64,000 nucleotides of DNA from Branchiostoma floridae (taxonomy: Eukaryota > Chordata > Leptocardii > Amphioxiformes > Branchiostomatidae). Positions 1-13,315 of the stretch are shown piece after piece (positions within the stretch are counted from its first letter, which is position 1; each line of letters opens with the position of its first letter). Made by a program: the position numbers and the translations under genes. The DNA lies in NCBI RefSeq assembly GCF_000003815.2, contig NC_049993.1, forward strand, positions 5,361,686 through 5,425,685, in the 5' to 3' direction. The notes beneath the pieces are model-generated. The model had not been told where the DNA came from. It worked only from the letters and a program-made list of their open reading frames with translations, and made no database searches.

Positions 1-2506
1 GTGCCCATCATATTTTCTCACTTCTAACAAATGAGGCAGTGACTCTTTCAACATCAATTCATTGCATTCCAAACTTAACAGTGATTTTCTGACTTCACAT
101 GACTTCGAAAAATGTAGAAGCAAATATACATCTCTGGGCTTGACATTGTGGGCACTTTTTTTGGATCTGTGTACTTAATTTTGACCCAGATATTTGTGTG
201 GGGATATATGTATACTAAGTAATGGGTGTATACAGCATATCCTTGACATTTTAGTGTCAGAAAAAGTAATACGATTGTTGTATAACTTGAAATATTGAAG
301 TCATTATAATTCTGACTTCCTACTTTATTTCATGTTGTGCTTCCAAAATTTTTCTCTGTGCATCTAAAAATTAATTTTGAGGCCGGCCAATAATCCTGTG
401 TCATTTGGACTATGCGGGGCACACTACAGTCTGAAAAGCACTTCAATGGTGCATTAATACAGTAAGTCATTTGTGCCAGTGACTTGTTAGCCATTAGCAT
501 GGATTACTGCTCTCCATAATGCTGTCATAGCTAAACCCCTCATGATCATGCCCTAAATAAAGCAGTAAGCCCCATCCCTTACTGTTTATTAATTTTGCAG
601 CTCATAAGTAACCTAATTAATGCCCAGCACCTAATCTCATCGTCGTAAATTTGCACCATATAATCATAACTGTAAACCTGTTGCCTTTTCAATATAACAG
701 TCTTATCCTCTCAAATATATTACTTGCCATCTGTCTAAAGCTTTACATTCTAACCTGAAATCTTGGAAGATAATATTTTGTATCCATTTGTTCTCAATGT
801 GAAGCATCCTTTTTCTAAAACCTGATAGAATTCAATGGATTTCTCTTTTATTCATTAAATGCCATATTTGTGGGCGTCTAATATATATAAACATGCCTTT
901 CTTGCTTCTTAGGTTCCCTGTGGTTAGATATATGCCCTTCATCTCTATGATGAAGGGCTTTCAGTACAAGGGAGTCTTACATTAAGTTGATTAAGTCTTC
1001 AAGGTTGACATTTTGTGTACCTATCAAATTAATACAAAAGAACTCTTTGATTCGCAGATTTCCTGCCCTTATTTTTCCAAGCCCTGCTACGGTTTAATGC
1101 TCTGTTCTTTCAGTCATGTGATATATGCGCATCATCTGGATGATTAAGAGCTTCTACTTCCAGTACAAATGAGCCTGCCATCGAAAAAGCACTCACCCTT
1201 TGAGCTCGATGAAGTGTAGCTTGCCTTGCCTTGGCGCTACACGGGCAGGGAAGATTGACCATAAAAGGATGAAAGCCCCGAGACAGTTATTCCGTTTGAT
1301 ATAACGCTGCTACTCGCCGACATTGTAGCTATAGGAGTCTTTTGGCTTCCATTTCTACAGTATCTAAATTAAAAAGGATTTTCACGGCATTCCTCAGAAC
1401 ACTTAAGGATGCCTTCTATCCCACCAAATGACATTGGCAAGGATGAAAAAGCAAGATAGTTGACAGTAATGGTACTCAGACTTTTGGTAATAAGATTGAA
1501 TACCTATGAGATAGGGTACTTCAATGCTTTTTTTAATCCCCTCCTGAAAAAAAGACCTTGGGAGGATCTCTATGCCTACTCTTAGCCCTTCTGAGATGGA
1601 GTGCAATCTCTGTAATAGCCTTATTTTTGACACCGGCAAGTCATGGGTGAAAATTGCAATACCAGATGTAAGTACATATCATTGCAGGGTAATACAAGGG
1701 TCGTTGAAATTCTCTAAAAGGCTCTCCAAGCCTTTGATAATTCTCCATAATAGTTTCCATTTCGGATCTCTTTTTGCTCCATCTCTGCTTCAGCAAAATT
1801 GCGCGTAATACCCATCTATTATTATTGGCTTGGGAAATGTTCATGCCTTCGCCCACTTTTAGTACCATACTCAACGGCTTTGAAAATTGTAGGTTGGATG
1901 TCAGTATATTCCCTTTAAAGGTTTGGGCAATTGCTGCAAGGTGTAGATATGAGTGCTTTATACTGCCTGGCAATAGATCCAATTCCTTTTCTTAAGACAC
2001 CTGTAGGGTTATAAACTATTTATTGTATTATCCATCTCTTTTTTTATTATGCACTTCTATGTAAGTTTATTGCTATTTGATGTTTGTGTTGGAGAAGTGT
2101 TTGGCAAGGATTTGCTCAAAACTCGATATGCATGCTAACTTTTTAAAGACTCTGGAGTTAGAAGAGTATGACGGTCACAGGTTGCATCCACTACTATAGC
2201 CACATGTAATGTTAACTGTTCTTGTGAATGTTTCAAGTTTAAACTGACTTGTACAGCTATTTGTCTCTGTTCATTGTGACATTATGCTGTAGGTGCAATA
2301 CTGCATACAAATGCACACATAGCTGTTAGTTATTACCATGAGTGAATAAAAACTTTAACTTGCTGTAGCATGACGACTCGCCATACAACACGGTAAATGT
2401 ATGTGGAATTGAATGTAAGGGTATCCAAAGATACATTTTTAATACACCTCTGTCATATACCAATATGTTGTTACTTGGAATCAGGTGTTAGAAGTCATTT
2501 GATATA

Positions 2507-2721
2507 ACGCTAGTTCACCTTTATCCGTAGGGTAACCTATATCTGTTGCTTTTTAAAAACAGTGTAATTAGGCACATAAAGTCAGCGGCGATAGTTTTAA
2601 ACTGCAATATCCTGAAAATATTGCAATTTGAAACTAATGTCCATCAACGTGATATCCTCAAATACCCTGTTTTTAAAAGCAACGGATAAAGGTTACCCAA
2701 TGGATAAAGGTGAACTAACGT
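2507..2721. mobile_element. TA-flanked palindromic MITE, family 1, copy A
   Basis: A 215-bp non-coding inverted repeat. It begins ACGCTAGTTCACCTTTATCC and ends with its near reverse complement (GGATAAAGGTGAACTAACGT), flanked on each side by TA. The arms pair over most of the length, meeting near the AAAATATTGCAATTT centre. Each arm has two GGATAAAGGT-type subterminal motifs, likely transposase-binding sites. No transposase is encoded, so it would be mobilised in trans by a Tc1/mariner-like enzyme (inference from the TA duplication). Confidence 0.9.
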
Positions 2722-4675
2722 TACATGTATAAATAGCCATCATTGTGGTGCTGTGACAATGTTCTGTTAAACAGAATGGCAGCTACATAAGTTCTGAAAA
2801 TGCAGTGGGGAAAGCTCTTTCCTTGTACTAGTAGTAGGGCTTGTTTTTCCCCTGTGACTTGTATTCGGTCATGCAAACTTGTACATATAGAGCATGAGAA
2901 AGTGATAAATGGACGGAACCGTATGCCGTGTGTCGCGAAAGATACATCTTTCCCATGGGACCACTGTTTAATGGCGTCTAGGTCAGGGTAAAATGTGATC
3001 GGATAGGTTGTTGTGTCCCATTGGACATTGATAACTCTTGGACATGCACACTCAGGAACCCAGGCACTGCCTTCATTATATTGTCTCATCAGCTTGTAGG
3101 AAAGACACAAAGCAATACGACCATCTATCAGGAGGTGTAGTGTCCAATTATGCATAACCATCTGCCATATGTAGCATGCAATTTGGTGTGACCATGTGAT
3201 TGTGTCCATTTGATGTGTACAGCATCCAATTCAGTGTGACAGCAAACTTTTGTCAAAGATGGATTGCTGTCATCCAGTGAAAAAAAGTGTTTAAGGTTGC
3301 TCGTAACAAATGCCATTACTCAACTGGAGCATGTAGTGAAAAGTTCCATGAGGCAAACTGTAGCAAAACCATTTGGCCAAACCAGGGCACAAATGGAATA
3401 GTATTGACTTTGATAAGTTGCATGCCCCCATTTTGTCCACAAAAGCCAATATAATCCTTTTGCCATGCATTACTTGTCCCGGTATTTGCCGGAATTGCAG
3501 GGAGCAAAGTATTACTTTTCGATTGCAGAAGATGCGCGCACTTACCTGTGACAAATTGCTTCCAGTGAAGGAGTTCTGCCTGGGACTAGAACTAGTTGTA
3601 GTTTGCTGCGTTTTATGCTTTTATAGTTCTTTCCTTTTTATTGCTTTGTGTAGGTACTGCATAAAAGAAAAATATTAACATTTTATTCATCACTCGTTGT
3701 GTTGGAAAGTTATTTGTTCAAAAAGTTTAAGACTACTTTTGTATAATTTCTATGAAAAGTCAATGCTCCAAAAAAACTTCAAGGTTAACTTGCTTGTCCT
3801 CAGTATTTTGACTTCACAGAAGTTAATGATAATGAGGAGTCAAGAAGTATTAGAGGGCAGAACTGGAAGTTAAAGGTTCCAAAATTGGTTGGCTGATGCT
3901 CTCCTGTTCCATCTAAAACCACCATTATAATCTCACAAATTGATATGCCCTGCATTAGCCGGAAGCATTGACCTTCAATGTCCTATGAAAAGTTGTTTGA
4001 GTGTGCTTTAATCTACCCTCTGTGGCGAGGATATCTGATCAAAGCGGTTGTAACACAGCTCAGTGAAAGAGATACACACTTGACGGATGACGTCCTTGTG
4101 TGTTCCCAAGTGATGCCGACTATTTCAAAATTAGAATTCGCTTTTGGTAACACTTTATTTGATTTTTTATTATACAATATTACTGTATTTGAAATTCTGA
4201 AGCGGTGGTTGACCTTTGGTCAGGTCAACATTAACTTAACACTTATTTTAATACTATTGAAATTCCCGATAGGAACGTAAGTGATACCATGGACACGGCA
4301 CACTGCGTTACCGTCAAAGATAGAATGCCCTTTGCTGTCCTATCATGACCTTCCCACCGCCGGGAAGTTCTGAATTTAAAGTGCTATCTGGTATTTATGG
4401 GGCTGGCAGTTGTCTAGAATGGCTCAGAGGGTGTTTGTAATCACACACTGTTGATATGTCCATTACAGCAGGCAGCTGTGTTTGATGGTATCATTTTCCC
4501 CTGTGGCTGGAATTCTTCTCTATTAATGCGGACCAAACACCAACCTGTGATATCAACAGGGCAGCTCTGCAGATAGAATACATCAGGCTTTAAAGCCAAG
4601 GGGACAGTTTTGCAATTAAAGTTAAGCTTCAGAGTTGCTCTGCAGCCTTTCCGGTCCATCAGGAGTATAGGATGG

Positions 4676-4696
4676 AAGCCTGTCCTTGGTGCTGAT
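4676..4696 (-). promoter_or_regulatory. RE1/NRSE-like site 1 (tandem-repeat unit 1)
   Basis: The minus strand contains TCAGCACCAAGGACAG exactly, matching both half-sites of the REST/NRSF consensus (TTCAGCACC, 2 nt, GGACAGCGCC) through the core; the last four bases differ. Sequence match only; no binding is shown. Confidence 0.6.
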
Positions 4697-4747
4697 TTAT
4701 CAGCTGTGTGACCTCTTCTGGATTTTCACTTCAAAGTTAACTTTGTA

Positions 4748-4971
4748 ACACTAGTTAACCTTTATCCATTGGGTAACATACAAAATGTATATTCATTGCT
4801 TTTAAAAACAGTGTATTTGGGGATATCACATTGACGGACGTTGGTTTAAAATAGCATTATTTTCAGTACATTGCAGTTTAAAACTACCACCCGTTGACTT
4901 GATGTGGCTAAGTACACTGTTTTGAATAATAACGGATAAAGGATACCCAGCAGATAAAGGTGAACTATCGT
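4748..4971. mobile_element. TA-flanked palindromic MITE, family 1, copy B (inside tandem repeat)
   Basis: This 224-bp copy is inserted in the first unit of the 286-bp tandem repeat. The other two units keep the uninterrupted sequence (aactttatacttttcctgctc in unit 2), so the empty site is visible: exactly 224 bp plus one duplicated TA are extra here. This fixes both ends of the family and proves the TA target duplication. Its terminal sequence is a little diverged (ACACTAGTTAACCTTTATCC). Confidence 0.93.
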
Positions 4972-5179
4972 TACTTTTGCTGCTCACTCACAGTTGTCCC
5001 AGGAAGTAGAATGACTGATTCAGATCATAAATCTAAACTAATAGATTCAAATTGATGCATGCCGAACACCTATTGATCATATAATCTAAATTTAGCCGCT
5101 ATACACAAACATTGCATCAGAATTCTGCATTGTTTTACCAGTAGAGTTGCTCTGCAGCCTTTCTGGTCCATCAGGAGTA

Positions 5180-5370
5180 CTGTAGATGCATTTAAGTTCG
5201 CCGGGATTTAATTTTGCGTTAGCGGGAAAAGGGACTTTTCGCAGTGGTTTTAATTTCGCGGTTACACCGTAGACTACAACCTAATACCATAAGAGAAAAA
5301 TGTTCGCGGTGGATTTAAGTTCGCGGTGAAGTGGTCAACGCGAAAACCGCGAACATTTCTGCATTTACAG
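5180..5370. mobile_element. TA-flanked MITE, family 2 (CTGTAGATGCA ends)
   Basis: A 191-bp element with terminal repeats CTGTAGATGCATTTAAGTTC and CTGTAAATGCAGAAATGTTC (right end reverse-complemented), rich in TTCGCGGTT motifs. It interrupts unit 2 of the tandem repeat; units 1 and 3 show the empty site gagtatagga, proving a TA duplication. It has no coding capacity. Confidence 0.92.
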
Positions 5371-5380
5371 TATAGGATGA

Positions 5381-5401
5381 AAGCCTGTCCTTGGTGCCGA
5401 T
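5381..5401 (-). promoter_or_regulatory. RE1/NRSE-like site 2 (tandem-repeat unit 2)
   Basis: Same position in unit 2; the core reads TCGGCACCAAGGACAG, one change in the left half-site that would be expected to weaken binding. Confidence 0.5.
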
Positions 5402-5666
5402 TTATCAGCTGTTTGACCTCTTCTGGATTTTCACTTCAAAGTTAACTTTATACTTTTCCTGCTCACTCACAGTTGTTCCAGGACGGAGAGTGACAGATTA
5501 AGATTATAAATCTAAACTAATAGATTCAAATCTATGCATGCCGAACACCTATGGATCATATAATCTAAATTTAGCTGCTATATACCAACCTTGCATCAGA
5601 ATTCTGCATTGTTTTACCAGTAGAGTTGCTCTGCAGCCTTTCCGGTCCATCAGGAGTATAGGATGA

Positions 5667-5687
5667 AAGCCTGTCCTTGGTGCTGAT
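5667..5687 (-). promoter_or_regulatory. RE1/NRSE-like site 3 (tandem-repeat unit 3)
   Basis: The exact core TCAGCACCAAGGACAG on the minus strand, identical to site 1. Confidence 0.6.
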
Positions 5688-8237
5688 TTATCAACTGTGT
5701 GACCTCTTCTGGATTTTCACTTCAAAGTTAACTTGATACCTTTCTTTCTTACTCAGAGTCGTCCCAGAAAGGAGAGTGACAGATTGAGATTATAAATAAA
5801 ACAATAGATTCAAATGTATGCATGCCTATTGATCATATAATCTAAATTTGACTGCTTTAAACAGAACTTGCATCACAATTCTGCATTCTTTCAGAACATG
5901 TGAGATTAAAATAAACTCTACCAACAAATGTGTGGCTTAAACTCAAGATTTTCTATTTCAGTTACTATCATTTGTGTGATTCAAGGCTTGCAGTTGTAGG
6001 CTATTAAAAGTTTGCTTCATTAAACTTGTGGCAGAACTTATTTTGTCTGAGAACTACACAAAGTTAGGTCACAGTCCAGTCCAATGCTCAGGTCAATATA
6101 GACTGAGCATGTGACATACATTATTGCAGCTTGTATCGTACATTAATAAAAGACTGGCTGCAGTGTGAAGTGTGCCATACTACAGGGCACTTAGACCCAT
6201 TTTTCGCTTATAGCCAACGTAACAGTTGTGTATCACTGCTATGCCCCTTTCTTCCAAAGCCAGACTCTAAAAGCTGCAAGCCTGGGCCTGTCAAAAGATC
6301 ACTGAGTGGTTAGAATGATGGCTGTATGTTGATGATGTGCCACTCAGACATATTGCTGCTCTAATACCCACTTCTGAGAAGTGCTTACACCATTAAAATG
6401 TCATGGCAGAAATGTCTATGTAATTTTAGATTCTCGGTGCACAGATGTTTTTGGAAAGCCAAATTGGAGGATCACAGAGCTGCTTGTCTGGATGACATTT
6501 AAGAAGTTTGCTTTAAACTTTAAGTATGTGCTCTCTAGAACTGTTCAGTAGTTAGTATGAGCCTTATAAGAGTTCTTTCAGATCTTTGAGCCATATTGCA
6601 ATCACAAGAAATGAATTGTAGATTGTATCTTTAATTACAGTGAAAGATATAGAGGTAGTTTTTTTAATCCAATATGCAATTACAGATGAGGAAGCCAATT
6701 TGAAGAGTAGCTGACTTTTATCATATGATAGATGAATCAGCTTGCAGACAGCTAGTATAGGATTTCTCTGCATGCAGTCTAATTAAGTAGCTACCATATG
6801 GCAGGATTTGAGCAAACTTAGCTGGAAAACTGATTGGATAATAGGAAAATCCTTTCACTTCCATATAATAACTCTCTGGGAATTGGAGATGTAATCAGTT
6901 TATCCATAGCAGATTGTTTGCATGGCTGATGCCAGCAGTTCTACATGATTACCGTTTGATTTGCTTATGTCACTGCTTGTTTTCGAGATCGTCTGGGGAA
7001 TTTCAAGTAAACAGATGCTCATTTGTGAAAGTTCAGATATCGTTCTATTACTTAGAATATCACCTTCTGTTAGTTTAATGCGCTGTTTTCTTCATCTGAA
7101 GTTAGGTTCATGCATATATTTCATATTTCCACTTGGCACTTTACATCAGTACTTGAATATTTGTTCAAGTGGTTGGTCTTTCAATCAATAAATTGGCATA
7201 GGCCAATCTGGGTCTGATAAGATTTTCACCTGACCGAGAATTATTAATATGCAGTTCAGGTCAAATTAGCACTATGTCATTATGTATTTAACACCATTAG
7301 CATCTTTATGTCATCAAATATTGTCTCACAACTTTTGTCTCAAATTTTTGATATGGTAGAAATTGATGATTATGATTTATTACAATATGTCATCAAGAAA
7401 ACGTTATGTATATCCAGATCTATAACAGCTATCTCTACAGAGGTAGACTTTGTGGTAATGTTCTATGTATATGTATGAGCTTGAATGTTACAGGCAGCGA
7501 TGCAAGTGTCATTGCATTATGTGGTACTGCATGTAGTAAACTAGTTTCCTAGCAGTATAAGTGGATTCTAGGTAACGCGGTCAGTCACAAATGCGCTGCT
7601 TGTAATCACGTTTGTCAATTTTTTCTCTATGACGTTATGTGACTTTTTATGATTGGTCACTGCAGCTTAAGATCACATAGGTTAATGGTGCTGAGATCTG
7701 ATTTGCACTACTTTAGGAAATGAAATAAAAAAGTTTGCAGGTGTAAAAATCCTGGGGCCAGATTTTGTCTGGGCCAACAGTTTGTGCTGATGTGTCAGTT
7801 TCAAATTCTGGCCTGCAAAGTTTGCTATGCAGTTTTTTTACTGCACTGTTCATTGTGTAGATTTTTTTATTTCTGTTTCCTTTTTCCCTGGTTTTATTAT
7901 TTGGAGATCTTTAATGCATTAATGAATAATGAATGAAAACACTACATCAACATACAGTTATAATTTTCTAATCTATCTTCACTCTGAAGACCTAATATTC
8001 TGTTAAACTGTTTGAAATTGTTCCCTACGCCTCAGAGGGAACAGTCAGACAGTGTAAGAGTAATGGGGTCATGCAAGAAGCAATAAATCAGGAAGATGAT
8101 TTATGGAAAAATTATGTAATGGTGGAAAGGTTTTGGCAATGGTATGCATGAAACATTTGTAGTCTTTCCTTTCGTTACCTTTTATGGTATGGTAAATGCC
8201 TTTGAGATCATAGAATTTGATATTGTGGTAGGGAGCA

Positions 8238-8358
8238 AATGGAGGTTTTGCTGTGGGTTTTGGTTCAGGGTTAGAACGGGGTGGTTTTAAGTTTGTGGTT
8301 AAGAGGTTACTTCAAAAAGTGCCAACATCGAACCACAATGAAAATTTTAACATGTACA
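8238..8358. mobile_element. Possible degraded relative of MITE family 2
   Basis: The stretch ggtggttttaagtttgtggt ... cgaaccacaatgaaaatttt aacatgtacagta resembles the TTCGCGG-type interior and acagta end of the 5180-5370 element after CpG decay. The left end is unclear. Confidence 0.35.
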
Positions 8359-9539
8359 GTAAGTAGTAAATTAAGATTGAGATAGATTCTGTTGCCTTAA
8401 GCATATAAGTTACTTTTGCCCTGCTTAACCCAAAGAAAGCAATTCAAATTTCAATACTTTCCAGCTACATAAGTATGTAGTAGATACATCAATGAGCCGT
8501 GATTTTCATCCACATTCATGACAATCAATGGTATTATTTATCATGCAGGACATATCTAAAGGTTTGGAAGTTGTAAGATACAGATTACATGCTGCATTTT
8601 AGAGACAAGTTGTCACAATCTTCCCCCAGCCAATTTGTCACAGTTCTACAGCTTGCTGTCGGGTGTTTGATGAGTTTCCCATCGTTCACACATAATGAAC
8701 AACTTGAAGTCATGACATTTTGTAGGGAGATTGTATGATGCAATAATTATTTATTGATGATGTAGAGCATGCTTTTCAGGTCCAGGAATAGTTTCATCAG
8801 GTTGGTAAATGATTGCATAACTTTATTCACAACCATATACAAAATGTATATATTTTTCAGGAACCAACGTTTTTAATGACAGTATGCCATTTTAGTATTA
8901 ACAGCTCAGGTTCACTTTGCTCAGCAGTTAGGTGTCACTGCTCAGAATGCAGCCCCAAACACAAAGTATTGTCACTTAAGTGGTGCAAAGTGAACCAGTC
9001 ATTGTTGCCTCGAAGAAAATAGTGGACGCCACCGAATAGGCTCTTGAAAAATGCGTAACATGTTACATGTAATCGTGAATAAAGACTTTTGTTCTTCCGG
9101 TGTACAATGTATTTAAGAAATTGCCAATTATAGTAATACATGCAATGTTGCTGAAATATGACCCTCACGGACAACGAAGCAAGATAACTTTCGCCTAAAT
9201 TTGCAATGTAAAGAATTTCCCAAGAAGCCTTCGTAACCCCTGCTTCTCCTGTTGGGCCAGTCGTCACTCTTGCTAGTCAGTTGAGCTGGTGTCATGATGT
9301 TTCCAAGTTAGGGAGAAGAGATGCTGTTACAGTTAAAATGTAACCCGTAACCTTGGAGTGGCCTTTGGGTCCTACCTTGAAGTGACCTTCAGGTCTTGTT
9401 ACGTGGTGACCATTAAGTGGAAAAAGAAAAGTCAAAATGTCATATTTTCATGCCTGGGGACTTCAAAGCTTCCCTCATAAGAAAGTAATTGGCAGCAACT
9501 TACATGTATGCTATATTTATGATCATGAGCTTTGTTTAA

Positions 9540-10047
9540 AGGGACATAATGTCTAGAAATATGGCGCCAAAATTTCAAATGTTCTGAACTTGAAAATCTC
9601 CATTCAGATTGACATTTGCAACTTATTTCTAACTTATCTGCGTCATTTTATCACATTTCTAGTGCTTATTAACAACGTCAAAGTAAGCCGCGACCAAATT
9701 CACTTACTTCCGGGTAGCCTACCGGAAGTAAGCCGACCGTAGATTTCCGAATCGACCGTTGCGGTCGCAGATCTTCGGAGCTTAGCGGGGACTTTCAACA
9801 AACTTCAGTAATGATTCGAGCGAACCACCGAACGCGTTCTAAAGCGCACTTTGGCTCGCCGGCGAGTTGAATAAAATGGCGGACAACTCAAGCGGCGGAG
9901 GGAAGTGTGCATATTTCAAGACATCCTCACGGCTCAACAAAGTCGTAGTCATACGTTGTAAATATTGCTGTGTGTAATAAGGTAGACTTAACTTATTATG
10001 TAGAGAAATGACCGAAAACAGTGACTTTAATTTTACACTATGTCCCT
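9540..10047. mobile_element. TTAA-flanked 508-bp non-autonomous DNA transposon
   Basis: The ends are AGGGACATAATGT and its near reverse complement ACACTATGTCCCT, bordered on both sides by TTAA (9536-9539 and 10048-10051). A TTAA duplication is the hallmark of piggyBac and Kolobok elements; these short ends do not decide between them. No transposase is encoded. The middle is GC- and CpG-rich, unlike the surroundings. It contains a palindrome (9703-9732) formed by two ETS-type ACTTCCGG/CCGGAAGT sites and, at 9876, an ATGGCGGAC start context opening a 33-codon frame. Confidence 0.88.
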
Positions 10048-10880
10048 TTAAGCCACTTGGTGCCATCTGACATGCTTGTATGACTCAAAACTTCCCCAAA
10101 AGTAATTAGAAAAACTCTCAAGTCAGTGTATTCCCTTGGGGGGAATGCCTTAACTCTTTAATATACTCTGTACCAACATGCAGACGTTAATCAACACACA
10201 TAATTTTCTCCAGATTAGCTCTCCTGAGTATGATTGATAATTGTAATTATTTTCTCATGGACTGTGACATCTTCATTTTAAATCTCAATGATCACTGGCA
10301 CCTTATATAGCTTAATCCTGTTACACAAGATTTTTTACACACACGGGTATTAATTATTCCCAAAATGAAACCCCATCAATAACTTTCACTTTGGCAAGTG
10401 AACTCCCTCCAGAGCATTCAACTTCTCAAAACTTTTCAAGTTTAACTATTTCTAAGTGCAACTGTCAGAATAACTTCCATCAAAAAGTGTGCAATATCCT
10501 TGAAGTTGTTCAAACCAATAAGTTTGACGTATTGTATAATTATAGCTTCTCAAAGAGAGTATGCTGAAGACATTACGTATTAAAAATTAATGGAATAATT
10601 AGGCTTACATTCACTGATTCTCTAGAGGGATTGCGCTGTCTATTGAAATGGCAGGAGAAGTTATCAGAACCCTCCCATGAGATGCTGGAACAGTGTACCT
10701 CCTGTGCTGACATATCAGTTCCGTAATGGCTGACTTCTGCTGCTGGTTTGTTAATGAATGGGTAATAACTGTGTCAAGTTGTGCTGGGAGCTGGATTATC
10801 TACTTTGCTTCCTGATTCATTCATTAGGAGCTCACAGCAGCCTCCGGGTGTCAGTCTTAATTATCAACAAAGCAGGAACG

Positions 10881-11582
10881 CAGTGTGTATCCGTGTAGCC
10901 TGCGATAACATTACCAGTATATCAATTTGTACATACAAACCTGCTGTGAGTAAGAACTGAATCTCTAATTTTAACTCCTTTATTAGTCTTCTTAGTACAG
11001 GTTTTTAAAGAAACACAGTGTGTATCCATGTTGCCTGCGATAACATTACCAGTATATCAATTTGTGCATACAAACCTACTGTGAGCAAGAACTGAATCTC
11101 TAATTTTAGCTCCTTTATTAGTCTTCTTCGTACAGGTTTTTAAAGTACTGAAAGAAACACAGTGTGTATCAGTGCTGCCTGTGATAACATTACCAGTATA
11201 TTAATTTGTGTGTACAAACCTGCTGTGAGCAAGAACTGAATCTCTAATTTTAACTCCTTTATTAATTTTCTTAGTACAGGTTTTTAAAGTACTGAAAAAA
11301 AAAACAGCGTGCATCTGTGTTGCCTGTGATAACATTATCAGTATATTAATTTGTGCATACAAACCTACTGTGAGCAAGAACTGAATCTCTAATTTTAACT
11401 CCTTTATTAATTTTCTTGGTACAGGTTTTTAAAGTACTGAAAAAAACACAGCGTGCATCCATGTTGCCTGCGATAGCATTATCAGTATATCAATTTGTGC
11501 ATACAAACCTACTGTGAGCAAGAACTGTGTCTCTAATTTTAACTCCTTTATTAATCTTCTTAGTACAGGATTTTAAAGTACT
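10881..11582. repeat. Five-unit tandem array, 134-145 bp period
   Basis: Units start at 10881, 11015, 11160, 11305 and 11449 with cagtgtgtatccgtg or cagcgtgcatc. They share the blocks gataacattaccagtatat and gagcaagaactgaatctcta and end in tacaggtttttaaagtact. The first unit lacks the ~11-bp agtactgaaa segment, explaining its shorter period. It is non-coding; there is no spacer diversity of the CRISPR kind. Confidence 0.93.
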
Positions 11583-13294
11583 AATGGAAAATAAGATCTT
11601 ACTGTCACTTGTTTTCTTAGTTTCAAGATATTCCTGTTACAGAGAGGCAACTTGTAATATTAAGGTTCCAAATACAATATTTTATATTAACAATAAAGAG
11701 ATTAAGATACTCATATTTCACCAGCATGCAGGTGTTTTCCCCAAAAGCTTCCAGGACAACAAACAAATCAATTAGACTGAAATTAATGGATTAGTAAAGT
11801 CTGTAAAACTATGCACATGTATGAATACCATTTTTCCTTGATCACTTAATATAATCCATCATGTTTCACTCAGATTGAGAGAAATCATTTAATCCCCTCG
11901 TGAAGTAAGAAAAATGCAAGGCTGGTAATCAAAAGTAAAAGTCTTACCGGCTGATATTGTATTGACAAAGCTATTAGAAGGGAGCTAAATGCATTCCCTC
12001 GAGACATACAGGTACATGTAAAGTACATAACAAATCAATATCTTGTGAAGCTTCCATTTGAACAAAGCAATAGAACAATAGTCTGATAGATCTTGATGCT
12101 GACAAAAAGGCATCAGATGTAATGTTTTCAGATTGTATATTTTTAAACCTGCCAAACAACACTGTAAACAACTATCATTTAGTGCCAAAAACTTCCTCAG
12201 AAAGAAAAAATCTGACAAAAGTTGATGAAGTGCTTTTTTGCCAACAGAGTTCTTGGCGACCTTTCAGCTATATGTCATCTGTGTATCAACTATGGTTTTG
12301 CAATTACCTATTCATTTTGTAGTTATAGATTTGAAATAAAAGGCAGTCAGATGGTCATTACCTAATCAGGGGAATCATTTTGAGGCTTGTTTTATGTTGA
12401 AAATCAATCACCATTCTCGAATTTCTGGAACTTTTTTATGATGACTTTGATTGGTAAAATCACTAACTGAAAATCTAGCCACTACCGTCTGCCTGTAGCA
12501 ATGACCACTAGTATTCCAACCAAAACCCTATAGTGAAAGTTGGTACCATTAAAAAAACATTAACGTAATGTATATACCACATTTCGCATTAATTAGGCCT
12601 CTAAACCCATCATGTATATCGGCTGTGTTTGATCACAAGATGAATATTCTACACTCGAGTGCGTAAGGTGCATTAAAGCTTCTGAAAAATTTATCCTAAT
12701 GGCTTACTTTCAAGTAATAGACAATAAAGTCTGCAAATATTGATCCCTAGAAAGAAGTTATCTAGGCATAGACAGAGTACGGGTACGGTGAAACAGATGC
12801 TTGTAGCCCCATATTGAATTTTGTATTTCATATACCTGCTCGATCAATAAGTTAGCTTGGCCCCTACCAGCCCACATACACACCCGTAATTTGATATGTA
12901 TGATTTTTAACTCAACAATTGCTCCTTGCCTTCCCTTTGTAAGTCACCTTGGGAACAGCCATTAATTAAGTTTGATCATAAGTACGGGTCATTGCACATG
13001 TGGTTCTGAAAGTGCTTTGTATTTTCAGCCCAAAAGTGGACATAAAATAAAAGCCTCTAGAGATTCTTAACACAAAATCCAGAAAACTTTCTATGCGGTT
13101 CTTATTTTCCATAACAATATGTGTAGTACAATGAGTGAAGTCATGAAAAAAAAACTGTGCATGGTTGTAGGTGTACATTTATGTCCTGGAGACATTTCTT
13201 TGATGCAGTCCCTCATGTTGCTATCAGTCCCTAATTGCTACTCCAAAGTATGTTGGCCCAACAGCATTAGATAAGCAATTCCCAAGAAGAGAAG

Positions 13295-13315
13295 TTCAGC
13301 ACCAGGGACAGGCAC
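13295..13315 (+). promoter_or_regulatory. RE1/NRSE-like site 4
   Basis: TTCAGCACCAGGGACAGGCA: the complete left half-site and the GGACAG core with correct 2-nt spacing; 17 of 21 consensus positions. It is 1.6 kb upstream of the active-site exon. Confidence 0.62.

Larger units (their letters stand above)
4632..5889. repeat. Three-unit 286-bp tandem repeat, two units interrupted by transposons
   Basis: Units start at 4632, 5144 and 5623 (gagttgctctgcagcctttc). The raw periods are 512 and 479 bp, but after removing the two transposon insertions and their duplicated TA both become exactly 286 bp. Units are very similar and each contains one RE1-like site in the same place. The array therefore arose by tandem duplication, and the insertions came later, into different units. 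Confidence 0.93.

Noticed and set aside
2721-3209. 162-codon minus-strand open frame
   Set aside because: No recognisable domain, no plausible splice or start context; its end coincides with a MITE border by chance.
10881-11582. CRISPR-like regular array
   Set aside because: Whole ~140-bp units repeat, with no short repeat and unique spacer pattern; eukaryotic tandem repeat.
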